Shown here in pieces: positions 25,010-32,333 of a stretch of DNA of 64,000 nt. The notes under the pieces were generated by a model. The model had not been told where the DNA came from and made no database searches. It saw only the letters and a program-made list of their open reading frames with translations. The DNA comes from Streptomyces sp. NBC_01142. Its GTDB lineage: Bacteria; Actinomycetota; Actinomycetes; Streptomycetales; Streptomycetaceae. Every line of letters begins with the position of its first letter. The stretch's first letter is position 1. A program made the translations under genes and the position numbers. The stretch lies in contig NZ_JAPEOR010000003.1 of NCBI RefSeq assembly GCF_026341125.1, positions 62,001-126,000 of the forward strand. Reading direction: 5' to 3'.

Positions 25010-26167
25010 TCAGCGGCGGGCCGTCACCGTTCTCTCCACGGCGAAGAGCTGCTCCTCGACATGATCGAGGGCAAGGCGCAGTGCGCCGGTCGCCACAACC
25101 GCCTCGCCGAGCAAAGAGAGGGCCACCCGAGGGGGGCGCAGACAGTAGCGGGCCAGCTCGTCGCGCAGCGGATCGAGTACGCCGTCCAGGCCCGCGGCCC
25201 AGCCGCCGATCACCACCAGCTCCGGATCGAGGGCCAGCACCAGCGCCGCCACATCGTGCACAAGACGCTGAATGAACCGTTCGACCGCCGCCTGTGCCCG
25301 GAAGTCGCCCTGCTTGGCGAGGGCGAAGACATCGGCCACCGCCTGCTCGTCGAGTGGGTGCAGCGGTTCGTCGGTCGTCGACAGCAGCTTCTCCGGGGTC
25401 ACTTCGCGGCCCAGCAGATGCAGCGCACCGATCTCACCGGCTGCGCCGCCGAAGCCGCGGTGCAACCGCCCGCCGATCAGCGACCCCGCACCGGGGCTGA
25501 GGCCCGCGAGCACGAAGACGATGTCGTCCGACTCGGTTGCCGCACCCTTCCAGTGTTCGGCGACCGCGGCGGCATTGGCATCGTTCTCCACCAGCACCGG
25601 GCACCGGAACGATCTGCGCAGCCGCTCGCCGAGCGCCAGTCCGGTCCAGCCGGGCAGCGCGGTCCCCAGCCGTACGGTCCCGTCGGCCTCGACGATCCCC
25701 GGGGAGCCGGCCCCGACCGCCCGCAGGCTGCTGCGCGCGACACCGGCCCGCCGCAGTACTTCGGCGACGACCACGCGTACCCGCTCCAGCCGCTCGTCCG
25801 CGGGCGCCGTCTCCGGCACTTCGCGGGAACCGGCGCCGATGATGCGCCCGTCCAGGCCCGACAGGAGCACGGCGACCCGGTGCGGTCCGATCTCGATCCC
25901 CAGCAGATGACCGGCCTCGGCCCGGAACCTGAACCGCCGGGCCGGACGTCCCTGACGGCGGGTCCCGCCCTCATCGGGAACGCTCTCGACCACCAGACCG
26001 GCCTCGATGAGCCCCTCGACCACGCCCTCCACCGTCGGCCGGGACAGCCCGGTGATCCGGGTCAGATCGGTGAGCGTGGGGGAGTCAGCGCCCCGCAGTG
26101 CATGGAGTACCACCGCGGAATTGATACGCCGCAGCAGCGACGGGTCCCCGCCGGTCAGCCGCCCCAC
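25010..26167 (-). CDS. ROK-family transcriptional regulator/sugar kinase homologue
   Basis: 385 residues. An N-terminal MarR-like winged helix (LTDLTRITGLSRPTVEGVVEGLIEAGLV) precedes a ROK domain with LGIEIGPHRVAVLL, VENDANAAAVAEHW and the FGGAAGEIGAL stretch. The cysteine zinc-binding cluster (CxCGxxGCxE) of canonical ROK proteins is absent, which points to a regulator rather than a kinase. The GTG start at 26167 has GGGAGGA about 9 nt upstream. It is convergent with the GntR gene. Confidence 0.85.
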   Translation of the reverse strand: MGRLTGGDPSLLRRINSAVVLHALRGADSPTLTDLTRITGLSRPTVEGVVEGLIEAGLVVESVPDEGGTRRQGRPARRFRFRAEAGHLLGIEIGPHRVAVLLSGLDGRIIGAGSREVPETAPADERLERVRVVVAEVLRRAGVARSSLRAVGAGSPGIVEADGTVRLGTALPGWTGLALGERLRRSFRCPVLVENDANAAAVAEHWKGAATESDDIVFVLAGLSPGAGSLIGGRLHRGFGGAAGEIGALHLLGREVTPEKLLSTTDEPLHPLDEQAVADVFALAKQGDFRAQAAVERFIQRLVHDVAALVLALDPELVVIGGWAAGLDGVLDPLRDELARYCLRPPRVALSLLGEAVVATGALRLALDHVEEQLFAVERTVTARR

Positions 26168-26254
26168 CGTGTGTCCTCCCAGCTCGCGCGCATGTCAAGC
26201 GGATCGTACTCGCTGGCAACTGGCGCGGCGAGCGGTGTCCGGGGCGTGCGGAAT

Positions 26255-26567
26255 TCATGCCGGGGCCACGAATCCGGACTCGTATGCGGCGATGACCTCC
26301 CGCGGTCCCGGGCGCCCAACTCTGCCGGCACGCTGCTGACATGCGTTCTCACCGTCTCGGTGCCGACGACGAGCTGGGCCCCAACCTCCCGCGTCGGAAA
26401 GCCCCTTGGCCATCAGCCGCAGGACCACTCCCGCACCGAAGCGGGGAACAGCAGTGACTCGCCCTCGCCACCAGTCGCACAGCGTGGACGAGCTCGGCCG
26501 GCCGGGCGGCGTGAGCAGAAATCCGTCGGCCCCGGCGCGCAGCGCCTCGTACACGTACGCGTCGCCA
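26255..26567 (-). pseudogene. Decayed LuxR/NarL-type response regulator gene
   Basis: Fragments of a response regulator can be read in order on the minus strand but in different frames: YVYEALRAGADGFLL (end of receiver) near 26567-26520, PAELVHAVRLVAR near 26500-26460, LMAKGLSDAG near 26425-26390, RTHVSSVPAELGARDRG near 26350-26310, and VIAAYESGFVAPA ending at 26257. The HTH core and the first part of the receiver are missing. Frameshifts and internal deletion make it non-functional. This remnant fills most of the 430-bp gene-free gap between the ROK gene and the next ORF. Confidence 0.75.
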
Positions 26568-26597
26568 ATTGTCAGTGGTGGCAGGTTTACTGACTGC

Positions 26598-27035
26598 ATG
26601 ACCATCGCACGGCATCTCGACATCATCGACCTGCTGCGCGTCCGCGCCTTCCCTGCGGAGCGCGGCAGATCGGGCGTGGTCACCAGCGGCCCGGGCTACC
26701 ACCTCGCCGAGCTCCGTACCAGCGAGGACTTCCTGGACGACGGCGGCAGCCGACGGACCGAGGTGGCGGAGCAGTACGAAGCGGAGTGCGAGGCACTGGC
26801 GGTGCTGCTCGGCGAGCGCTGGGGCGTGGCGGACATGTTCAGCCTCGCCGGCGTGCTGATCCGGGGCATGGAGGGGGAAGAGATACCGGAGCCCTGGTAC
26901 GAACTGAGCAACAGCATCCCGTATCTCCGCATCTGGAGGAGAGAGGGCCGCTGGATCGCCGTAGGTGTCGCGCAGTGGGACACGGAGCTCGCGTTCCGGC
27001 TGGTGACCGTGGTGACAGAGGTCGACCCGCCCTAG
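26598..27035 (+). CDS. Hypothetical protein
   Basis: 145 residues, acidic, without signal peptide or membrane segment. No family is recognised; the composition and codon use look genuinely coding (RTSEDFLDDGGSRRTEVAEQYEAECEAL, GVAQWDTELAFRLVTVVTEVD). The ATG at 26598 has only a weak ribosome binding site; the open frame extends upstream through the response-regulator relic. It stands alone. Confidence 0.6.
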   Translation: MTIARHLDIIDLLRVRAFPAERGRSGVVTSGPGYHLAELRTSEDFLDDGGSRRTEVAEQYEAECEALAVLLGERWGVADMFSLAGVLIRGMEGEEIPEPWYELSNSIPYLRIWRREGRWIAVGVAQWDTELAFRLVTVVTEVDPP

Positions 27036-27146
27036 CGCGGGGATCTCGCTGAGCCCCCGGCCGGGGGGACCAGCGAGAACACCCGGCCCGGCCCGAACCC
27101 CGAGCGGTGATCGGCCCGGGGACCGGCCACCGGGCGGGCCGGTGAC

Positions 27147-27698
27147 CTACACGGGGTCTGCGTCGGCCTCCGCCGCCGCGCGGAGCCTGCCGTACTCCTC
27201 GGCCATCGTCTGCGCCGTCCAATGCGCGTTGAGTCCGCTGGGATTGGGAAGCGCCCAGATCCTGGTGTCGCCGATCGTGCGCTCCTGCGGCCCGATCCGC
27301 GCCGCGCGGTCGCCGAAGGCCGTGCGGTACGCCGTCACCCCGGCGACCGCCAGCCATCGGGGCCGTAGCCGCTCCACCTTGGCCCGCAGAAGCTCTCCGC
27401 CCGCGCGGAACTCCTCGTCGCCGAGCTCGTCGGCGCGGGCGGTCGCCCGCGCCACCACGTTCGTGATGCCGAGACCGTAGGTGAGCAGCTCGTCCTGCTC
27501 CGCGGGCGCCAGGCGGCGCGGAGTGAAGCCCGACAGATGCAGCACCGGCCAGAACCGGTTGCCGGGGCGGGCGAAGTGATGCCCCGTCGCCGCCGACATC
27601 AGCCCGGGGTTGATACCGCAGAAGAGCACGGACAGGCCGCCCGCGACGACATCGGGGACGAGGCGGTCGCGGGCGGCTTCGAGCTCGTCGGGGGTCAG
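27147..27698 (-). CDS. mug: Mismatch-specific (G:U/T) DNA glycosylase, Mug type
   Basis: About 183 residues of the Mug/UDG superfamily, with the FCGINPGLMSA motif I and the ALPNPSGLNAHWT motif II. It removes uracil or thymine mispaired with guanine. The family's N-terminal segment (here VPDVVAGGLSV) continues upstream of the GTG at 27629, and the only in-frame start-like codon before purB is CTG 27698, overlapping the purB stop as CTGA. A CTG start coupled to purB is therefore proposed; a truncated product from 27629 is the alternative. Confidence 0.8.
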   Translation of the reverse strand: MTPDELEAARDRLVPDVVAGGLSVLFCGINPGLMSAATGHHFARPGNRFWPVLHLSGFTPRRLAPAEQDELLTYGLGITNVVARATARADELGDEEFRAGGELLRAKVERLRPRWLAVAGVTAYRTAFGDRAARIGPQERTIGDTRIWALPNPSGLNAHWTAQTMAEEYGRLRAAAEADADPV

Positions 27699-29137
27699 AG
27701 GATCGACCCCGGGGTGTAGCCCGCAGCCTCCGGGTGCTGCTTGGCGATCTCCTCGATCCGGGAGACCACCGCCGCCACCTGGTCGCCCGCCGCGCCGGTG
27801 AACGACAGCTTGTCGGCCATCAGCGCGTCCAGCTGCGCCCGGTCCAGCGGGATCCGCTCGTCCGCGGCGAGCTTGTCGAGCAGCTCATTGCGCTCGGCGC
27901 CCTGCTCACGCATCGCCAGCGCCGAGGCGACCGCGTTCTCCTTGATGGCCTCGTGCGCCACCTCGCGGCCGACGCCCGCGCGCACCGCACCCATCAGGAC
28001 CTTGGTCGTGGCGAGGAAGGGGAGGTAGCGGTCCAGCTCACGGGCGACGACGGCGGGGAACGCGCCGAACTCGTCGAGCACCGTCAAGAACGTCTCCAGC
28101 AGGCCGTCGAAGGCGAAGAACGCATCGGGCAGCGCCACCCGGCGGACCACCGAGCAGGAGACATCGCCCTCGTTCCACTGGTCGCCCGCCAGCTCGCCCG
28201 TCATCGAGGCGTAGCCGCGCAGGATGACCATCAGGCCGTTGACACGCTCGCAGGAGCGGGTGTTCATCTTGTGCGGCATCGCGGAGGAGCCGACCTGACC
28301 GGGCTTGAAGCCCTCGGTCACGAGCTCGTGCCCGGCCATCAGCCGGATCGTCTTGGCGACGGAGGAGGGCGCGGCGGCCAGCTGCACCAGCGCGGACACC
28401 ACGTCGTAGTCGAGCGATCGCGGGTAGACCTGGCCGACCGAGGTGAAGGCGTGCGCGAAGCCCAGATGCCCGGCGATGCGCTTCTCCAGCTCCGCGAGCT
28501 TCGCCGCGTCCCCGCCCAGCAGGTCGAGCATGTCCTGTGCGGTGCCGACCGGGCCCTTGATGCCGCGCAGCGGGTAGCGGGCCAGCAGGTCCTCGAGCCG
28601 TCCGTACGCCACCAGCAGCTCGTCGGCCGCGGTCGCGAAACGCTTGCCGAGCGTGGTGGCCTGCGCGGCCACATTGTGCGACCGCCCTGCCATGACCAGC
28701 TCGGCGTACTCGGCGGAGAGCTTGCCAAGACGGGCGAGCACGGCGACCGTGCGGTCGCGCATCAGCTCCAGCGAGAGGCGGATCTGGAGCTGTTCGACGT
28801 TTTCGGTCAGATCGCGCGAGGTCATGCCCTTGTGGACGTGCTCATGGCCCGCCAGCGCGTTGAACTCCTCGATGCGGGCCTTCACATCGTGGCGGGTGAC
28901 CTTCTCGCGCTCGGCGATCGAGGCCAGGTCGACCTGGTCGAGGACCCGCTCGTAGTCGGCGAGGGCGGCCTCGGGCACGTCGATGCCGAGGTCCTTCTGG
29001 GCGCGCAGTACCGCGAGCCAGAGCTGACGCTCCAGCTTGACCTTCTGCTCGGGGGACCACAGGACGGCGAGCTCCGCAGAGGCGTAGCGGCCGGCCAGGA
29101 CATTGGGGATGCGAGGCTTCGCAGACACAGCAGTCAC
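27695..29137 (-). CDS. purB: Adenylosuccinate lyase
   Basis: 480 residues. It cleaves SAICAR and adenylosuccinate, releasing fumarate, in purine biosynthesis. The lyase signature GSSAMPHKMNTRSCE and the TSRDLTENVEQLQ and AGRSHNVAAQATTLGKR segments are intact. The GTG at 29137 gives the usual actinobacterial start (TAVSAKPRIPNVLAGRYAS); a second GTG at 29128 is possible. It is the left chromosomal neighbour of the integrated element, whose DNA begins immediately upstream, so its native promoter may have been displaced. Confidence 0.95.
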   Translation of the reverse strand: MTAVSAKPRIPNVLAGRYASAELAVLWSPEQKVKLERQLWLAVLRAQKDLGIDVPEAALADYERVLDQVDLASIAEREKVTRHDVKARIEEFNALAGHEHVHKGMTSRDLTENVEQLQIRLSLELMRDRTVAVLARLGKLSAEYAELVMAGRSHNVAAQATTLGKRFATAADELLVAYGRLEDLLARYPLRGIKGPVGTAQDMLDLLGGDAAKLAELEKRIAGHLGFAHAFTSVGQVYPRSLDYDVVSALVQLAAAPSSVAKTIRLMAGHELVTEGFKPGQVGSSAMPHKMNTRSCERVNGLMVILRGYASMTGELAGDQWNEGDVSCSVVRRVALPDAFFAFDGLLETFLTVLDEFGAFPAVVARELDRYLPFLATTKVLMGAVRAGVGREVAHEAIKENAVASALAMREQGAERNELLDKLAADERIPLDRAQLDALMADKLSFTGAAGDQVAAVVSRIEEIAKQHPEAAGYTPGSIL

Positions 29138-29146
29138 GTGAGTAGA
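29138..29146 (+). other. Candidate left attachment-site core
   Basis: GTGAGTAGA, repeated in the same orientation at 51253-51261 just after the integrase gene. It abuts the purB start codon. Nine bases can match by chance between two windows of this size, so confidence is low. Confidence 0.25.
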
Positions 29147-29281
29147 GCTTACCCGCCGCCCAGGGCGGCCACTGAACGTCCATATAGTCCAGGGAGGCCA
29201 GTTCAGGGGCTCTCCGGACAGCTCATCACGCGCAGTCTGTGAGACAGGTGTGAGACGCGTCAGCGCCCGCCGCATACAGCT

Positions 29282-29306
29282 GAAGCCCGCCACGATGGCG
29301 GGCTTC
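29282..29306. terminator. Hairpin terminator at left end of element
   Basis: Perfect 10-bp stem GAAGCCCGCC / GGCGGGCTTC with a 5-nt loop, followed on the plus strand by TTCG. It lies just after the stop of the leftward HTH gene (29333) and upstream of purB, insulating the two. The rest of 29147-29332 shows no gene. Confidence 0.7.
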
Positions 29307-29332
29307 TTCGCGTTCCGGGGCCTGGCCGGCGG

Positions 29333-29563
29333 TTACTCGGCGGTCTCGTCCTCCGCCTGAACGATCCGGCGGACCTGCTGGCGCGTGTACCCGGTTGCCT
29401 CACAGATGTCCTTCTGCAGGACACCGTCCGCGTCCGCCTGTCGGATCGCTGCGGCCAGCTCGAGCCTGAGAATCCTGGTCCGGGTCTCGGCCTCTCTGAA
29501 GCGGCCTGCCAGGTGTTCCAGTGATCGCTTATCCATGGCACTTAGTGTTCCATTCGCATCCAT
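29333..29563 (-). CDS. Small helix-turn-helix protein, candidate element repressor
   Basis: 76 residues: helical, charged, ending in a compact HTH (VLQKDICEATGYTRQQVRRIVQAEDE). This size and type occur at the ends of actinobacterial plasmids and phages. Its 5' region carries two copies of a GGAAC-N5-GTTCC-like palindrome, and a third copy fills the spacer of the divergent promoter at 29612. I infer that it represses both directions. An internal ATG at 29536 is an alternative start and would place one operator upstream of the coding region. Confidence 0.65.
   Translation of the reverse strand: MDANGTLSAMDKRSLEHLAGRFREAETRTRILRLELAAAIRQADADGVLQKDICEATGYTRQQVRRIVQAEDETAE
29537..29551. promoter_or_regulatory. 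Operator copy 1 (GGCAC-N5-GTTCC)
   Basis: Imperfect palindrome GGCAC TTAGT GTTCC overlapping the start region of the small HTH gene. It shares the layout of copies 2 and 3. Confidence 0.5.
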
Positions 29564-29578
29564 GGAACTTGATGTTAC
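29564..29578. promoter_or_regulatory. Operator copy 2 (GGAAC-N5-GTTAC)
   Basis: GGAAC TTGAT GTTAC directly upstream of the ATG at 29563. One mismatch from the symmetric form. Confidence 0.5.
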
Positions 29579-29611
29579 CTATCTGAGGCGTAATTGCCTA
29601 GGTCGGACGCG

Positions 29612-29641
29612 TTGACAAGGGAACACGATGTTCCCTAGAGT
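29612..29641 (+). promoter_or_regulatory. Promoter with operator copy 3 in its spacer
   Basis: TTGACA (29612-29617) and TAGAGT (29636-29641) are spaced 18 bp. The perfect palindrome GGGAAC ACGAT GTTCCC (29619-29635) fills the spacer, so repressor binding would block RNA polymerase. It drives the rightward transfer-side genes starting at 29744. Confidence 0.75.
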
Positions 29642-29660
29642 TGAGGTGTCGGCAGGGAAA

Positions 29661-29743
29661 CCAGCTGGCGCAAGCTGGCCCCGGCGGTGCTACGAACACC
29701 GACTGCGGGTCTCACGGAACACCTGAGCAACCAGGAGCTCGCT
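29661..29743 (+). ncRNA. Structured 5' leader, copy 1
   Basis: Hairpin CCAGCT/AGCTGG (29661-29678) is followed by a second hairpin with CCCG/CGGG lower stem, CGGTG/CACCG upper stem and CTACGAA loop (29680-29709), then AGCAACCAGGAG with the Shine-Dalgarno (29726-29737). The 19-nt segment GGCGGTGCTACGAACACCG (29683-29701) recurs exactly at 30244-30262 before the next gene, while the flanking stems differ in sequence but keep pairing. This suggests a cis-regulatory RNA. Confidence 0.55.
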
Positions 29744-30193
29744 GTGATCAAGTCCCTCATCCGCCAGGCCGGCCGCCTCGCCTCCGCCGCATTCGACATT
29801 GCCAGCAACGTCCTCGCGTCGGACGCCCCCGCCGAGGCCATCGCTGCCGAGCAGGCCGGCCTGTACGAGGCCGACGAGATGCCCGCCATCGAGGACATCG
29901 AGGCCGCAGCCGGGCAGTACAGCAAGGCCGCCGAGCTGGCCCGTGCGGGTGACCGCGGCAAGCGCGCCGCGAAGAAGCTGCTGGACCGTCTGCCCGCCGG
30001 CCGCTACGGCGCGTGGCTCGTGTCCCGGGTGATCTCGAACCGTCAGACCGCCGACCTCGACGAGATCCGCGCCACGTACAAGCGCCTCGGTCTGGGCCCG
30101 GTGCCGATGAAGTCGGCCGCCCCGTCCCTCAAGGTCGAGCGCCTGGCCGCCGCCGACGAGGACGAGACCGCGGCCGAGCTGGTCGCCGCCTAG
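29744..30193 (+). CDS. Element-encoded hypothetical protein
   Basis: 149 residues, largely helical, with an acidic first half and a basic segment (RGKRAAKKLLDRLPAGRYGAWL). No family is recognised. The GTG at 29744 has AGGAG 6 nt upstream and is preferred; an earlier in-frame GTG at 29687 would translate the conserved leader hairpin. It is the first gene behind the repressed left-end promoter, so it is probably an early function of the element. Confidence 0.65.
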   Translation: MIKSLIRQAGRLASAAFDIASNVLASDAPAEAIAAEQAGLYEADEMPAIEDIEAAAGQYSKAAELARAGDRGKRAAKKLLDRLPAGRYGAWLVSRVISNRQTADLDEIRATYKRLGLGPVPMKSAAPSLKVERLAAADEDETAAELVAA

Positions 30194-30216
30194 TCATCAA
30201 GTCCCATCCCTGACCT

Positions 30217-30305
30217 GTCCCGTACAGAAACGGGACGACCCCGGGCGGTGCTACGAACACCGGCCCGGGGCCTGGGTCAGACCCTTCAGCAACAAGGAGT
30301 CGACC
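30217..30305 (+). ncRNA. Structured 5' leader, copy 2
   Basis: Hairpin GTCCCGT/ACGGGAC (30217-30236) precedes a larger hairpin (30239-30270) with CCCCGGG/CCCGGGG lower stem, CGGTG/CACCG upper stem and CTACGAA loop. AGCAACAAGGAG (30288-30299) carries the Shine-Dalgarno for the gene at 30306. Architecture and loop match copy 1 at 29661-29743. Confidence 0.55.
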
Positions 30306-31052
30306 ATGTACGAAACCGTACCGTCCTACGTCAAGCCGTCCGGCTCGATCGTCACGCCGTACCCGGTCGAGGGAACCCTCCCCGGCATCCCGAAGCAGCC
30401 GACCGCCACCGAGCGGACCGCGAGCAGCAAGCTGGAGGCCCTCCTCACCGCGCACGGCATCAAGCTGGCGATCCGCGACCGCGGCGAGGGCGACACCACG
30501 ACCGACTTCGGGCGCGACGAGGCCGGCGGCTACGTCTTCCACGTCGGCCCGGACAGCGACCTGGCGGAGGCGCTGGAGTTCGCGCACACCGTCATCAGGC
30601 GGCACCACATCCTGCCGGAGTCGCTCGACCCGGAGTACCTCGCCGACCGCAAGCTGACCCGCCTGGTGCCCGCGAAGGTCGGCCCGTCCGGCCGCGCCCA
30701 GGTCGTCTACATCGAGTGCCCCGAGTGGTGCGTCGTCGACCACAGCGACCGCGAGGGCTGCCTCGAGGACGTCATGCACTACTCGGACGCGGACGTCTTG
30801 CAGGTGCTGACCCTCACCGACGACGACACCGCTCACTCCGAGATTTACGCCACCATCGCCTCGGACCCGGCGGCGAGTGACCGGCGTCTGAGGGCCGCGC
30901 ACATCGTCATCAACGACGGCGCGTCGACGGACGCCTACGTGACGCCGGACATGGCCGAGGAACTGGCGGACGACCTGGTGGCGTTCGCCGCGCGGCTGCG
31001 TCACAAGGCCCGCACGGTGCGCCTCTTCAACCGCGCCGGCGGTGCGGCGTGA
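30306..31052 (+). CDS. DUF6907-type protein
   Basis: 248 residues. The central motif ECPEWCVVDHSDREGC (C-P-x-W-C-x3-H) is typical of DUF6907, a domain common in actinobacterial plasmids and phages and likely to bind zinc. The N-terminal 100 residues are of unknown type. AGGAG 6 nt upstream supports the ATG. Its stop overlaps the next start (GTGA), the first of a run of coupled genes. The function is unknown. Confidence 0.7.
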   Translation: MYETVPSYVKPSGSIVTPYPVEGTLPGIPKQPTATERTASSKLEALLTAHGIKLAIRDRGEGDTTTDFGRDEAGGYVFHVGPDSDLAEALEFAHTVIRRHHILPESLDPEYLADRKLTRLVPAKVGPSGRAQVVYIECPEWCVVDHSDREGCLEDVMHYSDADVLQVLTLTDDDTAHSEIYATIASDPAASDRRLRAAHIVINDGASTDAYVTPDMAEELADDLVAFAARLRHKARTVRLFNRAGGAA

Positions 31053-31222
31053 ACGAGTCCGAGGCTCTGGCCCTGGTGCAGCGACTCCTCGTCGATGCGC
31101 TACAGGAGAGGCTCCAGTCGACGACCTACGTCCGTGACCTGGCCGGCCACATCGGCGACCTGCGCAGCACGATGCGCGCCGCTCTGACCGTCATCGAGCT
31201 GACGACCGAGGAGACCCCGTGA
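31049..31222 (+). CDS. Small hypothetical protein
   Basis: 57 residues, helical and acidic (LALVQRLLVDALQERLQS, DLRSTMRAALTVIELTTEE). The GTG overlaps the preceding stop by 4 nt and its TGA overlaps the next GTG by 4 nt, so it is embedded in a translationally coupled chain, which supports it as a real gene despite its size. No family recognised. Confidence 0.6.
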   Translation: MNESEALALVQRLLVDALQERLQSTTYVRDLAGHIGDLRSTMRAALTVIELTTEETP

Positions 31223-31581
31223 GCCCCGGCCGCACCGTCACGGTGCAGACGAGCGACCACGGCCCGGTGACGCTGCCTGAGTCGTCCTGGTGCACGGGCG
31301 TGCACCCGGCGGGCGGGGCCCGCTCGGACATCAGCCACAACGGCCAGCCGCTCGAGGTGTTCCTCGAGGGCGAGGTGCTGGCGTCGGGCCAGTTGTGCCA
31401 GTGGCCGTACAGCATTCTCGGCCGAGTGCCGTTCGTGGCGGTCGAGTTCGCCGGCGGTGAGCACGAGTACGACCAGGACGACCTGCAGCAGCTGGCGGCC
31501 CGGCTGGCGACGTTCGCCGCGGTGACGATTCCCGAGCTGCGGGCGCGCCTGGCCGCGGCCATCGAGGAGGCAGGCCAGTGA
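31219..31581 (+). CDS. DUF6907-family protein
   Basis: 120 residues. SSWCTGVHPAGGARSDISHNG near residue 22 is the DUF6907 Cys/His pattern (WCxGxHx(n)DxxHxG), followed by a beta-rich segment and a C-terminal helix. It is the second DUF6907 gene in this operon. Start and stop both overlap neighbours by 4 nt. The role is unknown. Confidence 0.7.
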   Translation: MSPGRTVTVQTSDHGPVTLPESSWCTGVHPAGGARSDISHNGQPLEVFLEGEVLASGQLCQWPYSILGRVPFVAVEFAGGEHEYDQDDLQQLAARLATFAAVTIPELRARLAAAIEEAGQ

Positions 31582-31772
31582 GCAGCATGTGGCCGATCCG
31601 TCGCCCGACCGAGCACGCAGCCTTACGCGCTGTGGACCGGTCGGAGCGGCGGCTCCCCCCGGTACCCGCCCTCTTCTCTCACCTGGTCGTGGCAACGGCC
31701 ATCGACGACCAGCACGGCATGAACCTGTTCGCCCACGCCATCGCCCGCCTCGGCGGGGAGGTGGGCGAGTGA
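31578..31772 (+). CDS. Small hypothetical protein
   Basis: 64 residues with no recognised domain. The GTG overlaps the preceding stop (GTGA) and the TGA shares one base with the ATG of the HNH gene. An ATG at 31587 is an alternative start. Coupled position in the operon is the main support. Confidence 0.55.
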   Translation: MSSMWPIRRPTEHAALRAVDRSERRLPPVPALFSHLVVATAIDDQHGMNLFAHAIARLGGEVGE

Positions 31773-32086
31773 TGGCGCGCATCAACTCGAAGAATCGTGC
31801 TCGCCTGGCCGAGCGGCTGGCGTCGCGGAAGGGCTGCGGCTGGTGGTGCTTCTACTGCCGGGCCCCGTTCACCGAGAACCGCCGGCCGACGTTCGACCAC
31901 TACATCCCGTACAGCGCGTGGAAGACCGGGCGTCAGTGGAATCTTGTGCTGGCCTGCTCGTCCTGCAACACGGCGAAGGCCGACCGGCTGCCGTACACGG
32001 TGGCCGTGGTCCTGCTCTGCAAGGTGCGCACCAGTCCCGTATGGCGGGCTGCCTGCCAGGGCGGGGGCCGTCATGGGACTGCGTGA
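31772..32086 (+). CDS. HNH endonuclease
   Basis: 104 residues. CFYC and CSSC provide a zinc-binding pair, and FDHYIPYS with NLVLACSSCNTAKAD forms the beta-beta-alpha metal finger of HNH nucleases. Its role in an AICE could be DNA nicking, homing or packaging-like processing; this is not resolved. The ATG at 31772 overlaps the preceding stop by one base, and the gene end overlaps the next start by 14 nt. Confidence 0.85.
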   Translation: MARINSKNRARLAERLASRKGCGWWCFYCRAPFTENRRPTFDHYIPYSAWKTGRQWNLVLACSSCNTAKADRLPYTVAVVLLCKVRTSPVWRAACQGGGRHGTA

Positions 32087-32333
32087 CCGGGCGCGCGACG
32101 CCCTGTACAGCGCCATGACGAACGGGGACGGGTCGCCCGCCTCGGCTCGCCGGGCCTCCCAGGGCGCGGCGATGCTCGCCGACACCCTCGCCGACAACGG
32201 GCACTCCGGCGCCGCTCTCGCCGCATCGCTAGCAGGGGCCGCGGTCGTGGCTGCCGAAGGCGCCCTCTCCAACTACGTCTATCCGCCCGGCGACTACTCC
32301 GGATTCGATGATCAGAAAGGGGGCCGACGATGA
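32073..32333 (+). CDS. Small hypothetical protein with Ala-rich helix
   Basis: 86 residues with an Ala-rich, weakly hydrophobic stretch (SGAALAASLAGAAVVAAEGAL). It could associate with the membrane. It overlaps the HNH gene by 14 nt and the following Spd-like gene by 4 nt (ATGA). No family recognised. Confidence 0.6.
   Translation: MGLRDRARDALYSAMTNGDGSPASARRASQGAAMLADTLADNGHSGAALAASLAGAAVVAAEGALSNYVYPPGDYSGFDDQKGGRR

Noticed and set aside
25010-26167. Functional glucokinase
   Set aside because: The protein carries an N-terminal winged helix and lacks the ROK cysteine cluster, which favours a regulator.
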